This document shows, piece by piece, positions 20,501 to 21,866 of a stretch of 21,866 nt of DNA (position 1 is its first letter; each line of letters begins with the position of its first letter). The notes beneath the pieces are model-generated. The model ran no database searches and had not been told where the DNA came from. It saw only the letters and a list, made by a program, of their open reading frames with translations. The position numbers and the translations under genes were made by a program. Source of the DNA: a virus; IMG/VR virus record IMGVR_UViG_3300025128_000394, positions 1 through 21,866 of that record. One strand, written 5' to 3'.

Positions 20501-21866
20501 CGACAGGCGCAATATAGTCATCATCCCCAAACTTAGGCACAACGAAGCGGTCCTTAAAGTTTAGCTTCATCTCCTCCAGGCGCTTGCTTTTTGAAATCAC
20601 ATGATTTGCTGCAGTTTTGATTCCATTTACAAAAGCAAATGCAAGGTTTGGTGAGATTTGTTCTGCGTATTTTGTTGCACGAGAAGCTACGCCAGCCTCT
20701 ACATCTATTAGAACCTCGGCAATCTTGTTGTACTGCTTTACAGTTACAACTTCAAAAGCAAACCTTGGGTCGAAAAACTCCTTTGGCAAAATGTCAGCCA
20801 AAGGCTCAGAAGCAAGCTCAAGAACCAGGGTCTTAAGGCCTGCCGCTTGAGGGGCATCGAGAACAACAACTCCCTCAGTCAACATGACGTTGTCGGCTCC
20901 CCAGAATTGCTGGGCAACATCTGTAGGGACAACCTCTCCCTTCTGGTAGACCTTTAGATTTTTTGGCTGAGTACCAATAGCCTCCGCAACGCGGGTGCGA
21001 ATCGAGTTCTGAATGCGCTTCATTCTCTTCAATGGCACAAATGTGCGAAGCGTCGGACGGACCCACTCCTCACCGATAATCCCTTTCTTCCAGTGCTCTG
21101 TCGCAACATAGGCAAGGGCCTTGTGCATGATCTCAACGGCATCAACTTCACCACCAACTGAGCGCCGACGAGTAGCCCACTCATGTGCAGCCGGGTCTGG
21201 GCTAATATCCTTCCAGTAGACTTCTTCTTTCAAGCCGAGAGCGCTGCGGACATGCTGCCGATTAAGGTCAATCGCTGATGCACTTTTAGCCCGTCCAGCC
21301 TTCTTGACTGCCTCGGCTTCTATTCGAGCGGCAGCAGTAGCCTCAACATTAACAATCGGATGCCGCTTGGCCATGACGGAGTGGGTGACCTCTTGAGCGT
21401 ATGGTCTCGCTGTAGATTCTGGTCTTAGCCACTGGTCCCACAACCGCCTGACATCCTTTGGAAGTGTGGGGTCTTTGCCTCTAAGGACTCGCCACGCTTC
21501 TTTGATGTTCCAGAAAAGCTGTTGGAAAAATCTCTGAACTGCACCGTTGGGGCTATACCGAACGCGCATGTAGTGCATGAATGCATCCGCAACCTGCTCC
21601 TCACCAATGTCAGTCAACCGAACAGTGCCGTCTGGAGACGCCTCATGGTCGAAGTGTCGAGCGAGAGTGCCCATCCACTCATCTCCCATGATTGCAGAAA
21701 CAAGGTGACCAGACTCGTGCCAGAGTGTGTTGAGGTCACCATTTCGGAACAGGGCAACGACGTACTTAGCTGAGACGGGATCCCACTCGAAATATCCGAG
21801 AGCCTCGCCCTCACCCATCATGTAGCGGGGCTTGGGTTCGGGGGCGCGGGGGGCAGCCTCTTCCAC
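17553..21866 (-). CDS. giant virion-type protein with zincin motif (partial)
   Basis: At least 1,437 codons are visible; the frame is open at the window edge, so the true start probably lies beyond (a GTG happens to occupy the last three bases). LWHESGHLVSAIM carries HExxH (visible residues 50-54), followed by EEQVADAF (89-96) with a candidate third zinc ligand, as in gluzincin-like peptidase domains. The middle is helical and charged. The C-terminal part (about 950-1250: GMPNSAYYAGVTLGAFFQAY, KAGFDYSALTEFERKKLRWF, MLRNPHRIIAQM) resembles, from memory, large internal-virion and polyvalent phage proteins. The likely role is an ejected or capsid-internal protein with a peptidase or wall-acting domain; activity is not proven. 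Confidence 0.75.
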   Translation of the reverse strand: MEEAAPRAPEPKPRYMMGEGEALGYFEWDPVSAKYVVALFRNGDLNTLWHESGHLVSAIMGDEWMGTLARHFDHEASPDGTVRLTDIGEEQVADAFMHYMRVRYSPNGAVQRFFQQLFWNIKEAWRVLRGKDPTLPKDVRRLWDQWLRPESTARPYAQEVTHSVMAKRHPIVNVEATAAARIEAEAVKKAGRAKSASAIDLNRQHVRSALGLKEEVYWKDISPDPAAHEWATRRRSVGGEVDAVEIMHKALAYVATEHWKKGIIGEEWVRPTLRTFVPLKRMKRIQNSIRTRVAEAIGTQPKNLKVYQKGEVVPTDVAQQFWGADNVMLTEGVVVLDAPQAAGLKTLVLELASEPLADILPKEFFDPRFAFEVVTVKQYNKIAEVLIDVEAGVASRATKYAEQISPNLAFAFVNGIKTAANHVISKSKRLEEMKLNFKDRFVVPKFGDDDYIAPVVRDLTEAGVRELNGIDRWILQMADLAVGVDDATSYQAVYRSMIGKLNAPVNPGQTSQLFEMVDRFSGVLEADARRLGRMERGEIHSGDEVMQLTHMELYSRLDAIQGLLHNGKGLTDHERAALRILRTYERTPLEDLADGDLYALGDAVREIHHGLWSRKELVKQRAREILMSLEGTTDKSILIERHDIEYQMLYQWFYKGDFKSMFDWAAGEGRAVGADPTAIPEYSQAVATLEMIARMRANEIIGNLSRNLAEYGVTMDARKLTRHQKFGPGTSLDRDGFVDRVAYYLNKEMTWGASMQRVKETGEIHKKPAAPPRSMYAIHDMPDDGGPGRWGVGWRDQIAYTRAHDLLAEWGFKLGKGKWERHVMPDGSEALVPLMLTKEIEDAVDRAASIGQAWTRGRTRTIKSQRTNVALDQPTKQRPKTFIQMKLGQAVDTLMDLNPVTASRIKMGVTTGIGMPNSAYYAGVTLGAFFQAYQTQGAFAATKYLVKAPVSAFRTYSAIDLAHFGVRPDMVGSVVARMWKEGGYTPHSAALFTKNGMIYTDDMVAHLAIREGMKSSYIQAETTQALAKDLEDKMPKFMGWMRRFPKWWQGNLVEVATAVDNYFRVSIFVDELAKGRSPSAAAEISRKAGFDYSALTEFERKKLRWFVMFYSYQRKNLDLFWDTMLRNPHRIIAQMRLVRGSQRMVLDPEDPEVILDDYLKSRMMVSLKDAYWTGNYNRQLAFVAPILPFEDVLNVVTDLGQAPFLMHSERGQEGARGLVSRFTPWVQFPFVMAGEKDFFYGYDLKRNNVVPGWFIELDFNLTGGQLYQLLEIQKVPVKNKVYEDVPGRDQFKAMNGEAWWFFRNMLQTPGFGRSMHTITAMDRANLGPVETLVELSALFREHARHPLEDAGWLDVPTSEPAIPVGLSKDDWRRDTMLPRPDFYEGDPTDFSFLEFAGLMGVKGRYVDTYESRVAEMLKHARYEIERETKEKETPDTD

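Noticed and set aside
1-21866. CRISPR array, insertion sequence or integrase
   Set aside because: No spaced direct repeats, transposase motifs or tyrosine/serine recombinase signatures were seen on either strand.

Overview
The window looks like part of a double-stranded DNA tailed phage genome, or a prophage-like contig, from a bacterial host. The evidence is tightly packed genes with stop/start overlaps, Shine-Dalgarno sites, sigma70-like promoters, a phage primase/helicase/recombination set, a lysis cassette, tail-fibre-like proteins and a giant virion-type protein. Terminase, portal, major capsid, integrase and DNA polymerase genes are not visible. Host and lifestyle therefore stay open. 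A repressor-type switch is present, but without an integrase it does not prove a temperate phage.

Region 1 (about 1-6050, + strand) is the early/replication block. A TTGACG-N17-TATGAT promoter precedes four small proteins, several with helix-turn-helix character. These are followed by a zinc-ribbon/TOPRIM primase, a VapE-like P-loop ATPase, an SF2 DEAH helicase and a small acidic protein. The third and fourth small genes are separated from each other and from the primase by two hairpin-rich noncoding stretches (1448-1594 and 1904-2050).

Region 2 (about 6050-6650) is a switch. A small HTH repressor candidate and a histone-H1-like Lys/Ala-rich protein are transcribed leftward. A divergent intergenic region with two different perfect palindromes and a TTGACA box separates them from the next rightward operon.

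Region 3 (about 6645-10631, + strand) holds a YqaJ-type exonuclease and a RecT annealase, an unknown protein with an acidic tail, a tRNA-Asn(GTT), a run of small Cys-rich proteins (two of the genes here are very short and easily missed), a winged-helix protein, a string of RNA hairpins including two good terminators, and a coupled pair of small membrane proteins.

Region 4 (21866 down to 10628, - strand) is the late block. In transcription order it contains a giant protein (>1,400 residues, HESGH zincin motif, running off the window), two unknown structural-type proteins, a tail-fibre-like protein and an Asp-box beta-propeller protein. Next come four mutually related beta-rich proteins of about 125 residues with a small membrane protein among them. 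The block ends in a lysis cluster of an L,D-transpeptidase-fold-like lysin among four small membrane proteins. It meets the rightward block tail to tail at 10628-10631.

The most unusual signals are the four-member paralogue array, the hairpin islands that share a CTC-GCAA-GAG stem-loop, the two-palindrome switch paired with an H1-like protein, a C-terminal domain shared by the first gene and the VapE-like ATPase, and the cluster of zinc-binding mini-proteins behind the tRNA.
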